Of a stretch of 59,507 nt of DNA, positions 57,462-59,507 are shown one piece after another. The stretch is from Chloroflexia bacterium (lineage in GTDB: Bacteria; Chloroflexota; Chloroflexia; Thermobaculales; Thermobaculaceae): the NCBI GenBank assembly GCA_030446765.1, contig JAUJMR010000001.1, positions 59,061 to 118,567 on the forward strand, read 5' to 3'. Position numbers and translations under genes: made by a program. Position 1 is the first letter of the stretch. Every line of letters starts with the position of its first letter. Under the pieces are notes generated by a model, which saw only the letters and a list, made by a program, of their open reading frames with translations, did no database searches and was not told where the DNA came from.

Positions 57462-58545
57462 ATGTTCAGTGAGCGCTTGGCGATGGTGCGTGCGAGAGAA
57501 TGCGAGACGTGGGGATGGATGCCCTCGTGGTCGGCCCGGGCGCCGATTACCGATACCTCGCGGGCTACGACGCTCACGAAAGCGAGCGCCTTACCGCGCT
57601 GGTCGTGTTCCAGGATGGCGGTGAAATCATCTTCGTCCCCGCCTGGAGGCACCTGGCGCTGAGAGTAGTGGAATCCCGCTCATAGTATGGACGGAGGAAC
57701 AGCAGCCGCTGGACTTGATAGCCGCCGCACTGCAGGAGAATGACGCTCACACGATCGGAGTTGGTGACCATCTTTGGAGCCGATTTCTCCTTGGTCTCCA
57801 GGAACGATTGCCTGCGGCCAGATGGTGCACCGCGAGCACGGTGATCGCGCCCGTTCGCTGTGTCAAGAGCTCCCAGGAGATAGAACTGCTCCGTACCGCG
57901 GGAGCCAAGGCCGATGCAGTCTGGCAGCATGTGACAGAACTACCGCTGGAGGGAATGACCGAACGAGCGCTTTGCGATCAGATCAGCACGCTGCTGGTTG
58001 CACAGGGACTGGATGGTGTCGGATTCGTGAACGTAGGTTCCGGACCAAACGGCGCCTCGCCGCACCACGACTCCGGCGGTCGTCCACTGCAGCGCGGCGA
58101 CTTGGTGGTGATCGACTACGGCGGGCCGCTCGGTGGCTATCATTCGGACCTCACGCGGACTCTCTGTATCGGGGAGGTTGGCGAGGAGGAGCGTCGGGTG
58201 TACGAGATCGTACGCGAGGCCCAGGAGATCGGCGTGCGAGCCGTGCGGCCGAACGTCGCGGCGGGGGAGGTGGACCGGCTCACGCGCGCGCATATCGAGG
58301 CAGCCGGTCTCGGCGAATGGTTCATCCACCGTACCGGCCATGGACTGGGACTGGAACTCCACGAACCGCCTTATATTATCGCCGAGAGCGGCGAGCTCTT
58401 GCGGGAGGGTATGGTGTTCAGCATCGAGCCCGGTGTTTACATCCCTGGACGCTTTGGCGTGCGTATAGAGGACATAGTCGTGGTGACACCCGGCGGCTGT
58501 GAACGTCTCAACAACGCGCCACGAGAGCTCACCGTGATACAGTGA
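57462..58545 (+). pseudogene. Xaa-Pro peptidase (M24 family), two frameshifts
   Basis: One protein of about 360 residues in three frames. The N-terminal part reads MFSERLAMVRA, then DALVVGPGADYRYLAGYDAH, then (after 57.65 kb) APGAESSGIPLIVWTEEQQ. The C-terminal catalytic domain from 57715 is intact and has all metal ligands: VVIDYGGPLGGYHSDLTRTL (two Asp), IHRTGHGLGLELHEPPY (His), MVFSIEPGVYIPG (Glu) and VRIEDIVVVT (Glu). The enzyme removes residues before proline. Frame changes lie near 57490 and 57645. GGGAGG stands before the ATG at 57462. It is divergent from folP. Confidence 0.85.
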
Positions 58546-58620
58546 GTTTTGCGCTGGTCAGGCTCTTGCAGCACGTTTGACAACATCGTTGGTTCGAGGA
58601 CAAGAGGAGGACTCTGTTCT

Positions 58621-59507
58621 ATGGCGAACGGAACAAGAAAGGTCATTGCCGAGCTCACCACGAAGGGTCAGCGTCGAGGCTACGTGTCGGAAGTGGATGT
58701 GGTCGCTCGAGTGCCGCATCCCGAAGACCACGCGGACGCAATCGAGCAAGTCCACGACGCGATGAGCCGCCATGGTCTGAGCGTTTTACCAGGCAACCCC
58801 GACGCCTCACCCTCCGATACTGACTTTGAAGAACACTCGTCAGATGCAGACACGCTGGAACGCGTGGGACTGAAGAACGTTCCGGTCAATGAGTCGCATA
58901 GCGCGGACGCCGTCAAGGTGTACCTGCGTGATATTGGCAGCGTTCCCCTGCTCACCAAAGAGCAGGAGATCGAGCTGGCGAAACAAGTGGAGCTCGGCGA
59001 TGAGGAGGCGACACGCAAGTTTGTGCTCGCAAATCTTAGGCTTGTCGTCAGCATCGCGAAACGCTACGTGGGGCGGGGAATGCCGCTGCTGGACCTGATC
59101 CAGGAGGGGAACATGGGTCTGATGCACGCCGTCCAGAAGTTTGACTGGCGGCGTGACCTTCGATTCAGCACGTACGCGACCTGGTGGATTCGGCAGGCAA
59201 TCACCCGTTCTATCGCAGACAAGTCGCGCGAGATTCGCCTGCCCGCCCATATTACGGAACAGACCAGCAAGCTCATCCGCGCTAGGCAGGAACTCGCTCA
59301 ATGGCTGGACCGCGAGCCCACACCGCCGGAGCTGGCGGAGAAGCTTGGGCTTCCGGTGCAACGGGTGGGCGAGCTACTGGCCTTCCTGACTCGTCCGGTA
59401 TCTCTGGATGCCCCAGTTGGTGGCGATACGGAGAGCAGTCTCGGTGAGTTCGTCCCGGCGGCCGATGGCGGCCCCGAAGAACAGGCGGCAGGAGCGGTGT
59501 TGAAGGA
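58621..59507 (+). CDS. rpoD: Primary RNA polymerase sigma factor (RpoD/SigA), 3' end outside window
   Basis: The ATG at 58621 (AGAGGAGG upstream) opens 295 codons without a stop to the window edge. After a divergent N-terminal region of about 95 residues come region 1.2 ([20 protein letters not shown]) and region 2 ([20 protein letters not shown], then [20 protein letters not shown], with the DNA-melting aromatic residues). Region 3 follows ([20 protein letters not shown], then [20 protein letters not shown]). Region 4 lies beyond the window. It directs most promoters in the cell. Confidence 0.95.
   Translation, partial: MANGTRKVIAELTTKGQRRGYVSEVDVVARVPHPEDHADAIEQVHDAMSRHGLSVLPGNPDASPSDTDFEEHSSDADTLERVGLKNVPVNESHSADAVKVYLRDIGSVPLLTKEQEIELAKQVELGDEEATRKFVLANLRLVVSIAKRYVGRGMPLLDLIQEGNMGLMHAVQKFDWRRDLRFSTYATWWIRQAITRSIADKSREIRLPAHITEQTSKLIRARQELAQWLDREPTPPELAEKLGLPVQRVGELLAFLTRPVSLDAPVGGDTESSLGEFVPAADGGPEEQAAGAVLK

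Overview
The window is high-GC DNA densely packed with bacterial genes and probably comes from a Chloroflexota-type bacterium (Thermomicrobia-like). That placement is an inference. It rests on the mixture of a class F sortase, large GT-C membrane glycosyltransferases, a Ycf45/SpoIIIAA-like R3H ATPase, PPi-type phosphofructokinase, a CIRCE-controlled groESL and a c-di-AMP receptor. No rRNA, tRNA, CRISPR array or intact insertion sequence was seen.

Layout. 0-2.7 kb (minus): TldE (cut by the window edge and by an in-frame stop), TldD and a PspC protein. 3.1-6.4 kb (minus): an AttH/CrtC-like lipoprotein (frameshifted) and an MMPL transporter. 6.5-22 kb: a cell-surface locus with a flippase, a DUF2304-GT2 glycosyltransferase, two GT-C-like membrane proteins, a Tat-exported protein of unrecognised family, a YbdK-type carboxylate-amine ligase, a very large secreted C39/3D/lectin-like protein, a class F sortase and its likely PATG-anchored substrate. 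22.5-28 kb: a SAM hydroxide adenosyltransferase, then a four-gene overlapping gal operon (galE-galT-IMPase-GHMP kinase) whose kinase carries an L-arabinokinase-type signature. 28.3-30.1 kb: arginine deiminase and a fluoride channel. 30.2-32.4 kb: groES-groEL with a promoter flanked by two CIRCE operators and followed by a strong terminator. 32.5-35.6 kb: a membrane protein, an Eis-like acetyltransferase and a nucleoside phosphorylase.

35.6-38.2 kb has no convincing gene and carries a diverged two-copy repeat. 38.2-43.8 kb: a membrane protein (frameshifted), a NarL-type histidine kinase/response regulator pair, and a SigZ sigma factor next to an arsenite methyltransferase. 43.9-47.6 kb: a five-gene operon with 4-base overlaps (dacF-rluB-cmk-plsC-mogA). 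48-52.3 kb: an unknown GNAT-like protein, the R3H ATPase, tmk, a 14-codon mini-ORF, the darA-type c-di-AMP receptor and a zinc-ribbon membrane protein. 52.4-57.4 kb (minus): corA, and a run fabZ / GT9 / PPi-PFK with folP upstream. 57.5-59.5 kb: an Xaa-Pro peptidase (frameshifted) and the start of the primary sigma factor gene.

Frameshifts are numerous but clustered, mainly at 12-20 kb and 55.7-57.7 kb, while 22.5-35 kb and 39-55.6 kb are clean. Because folP is among the broken genes, local sequence error is as likely as real decay. A 127-bp inverted-repeat element occurs at 2.9 and 42.0 kb, with a diverged relative at 16.4 kb.
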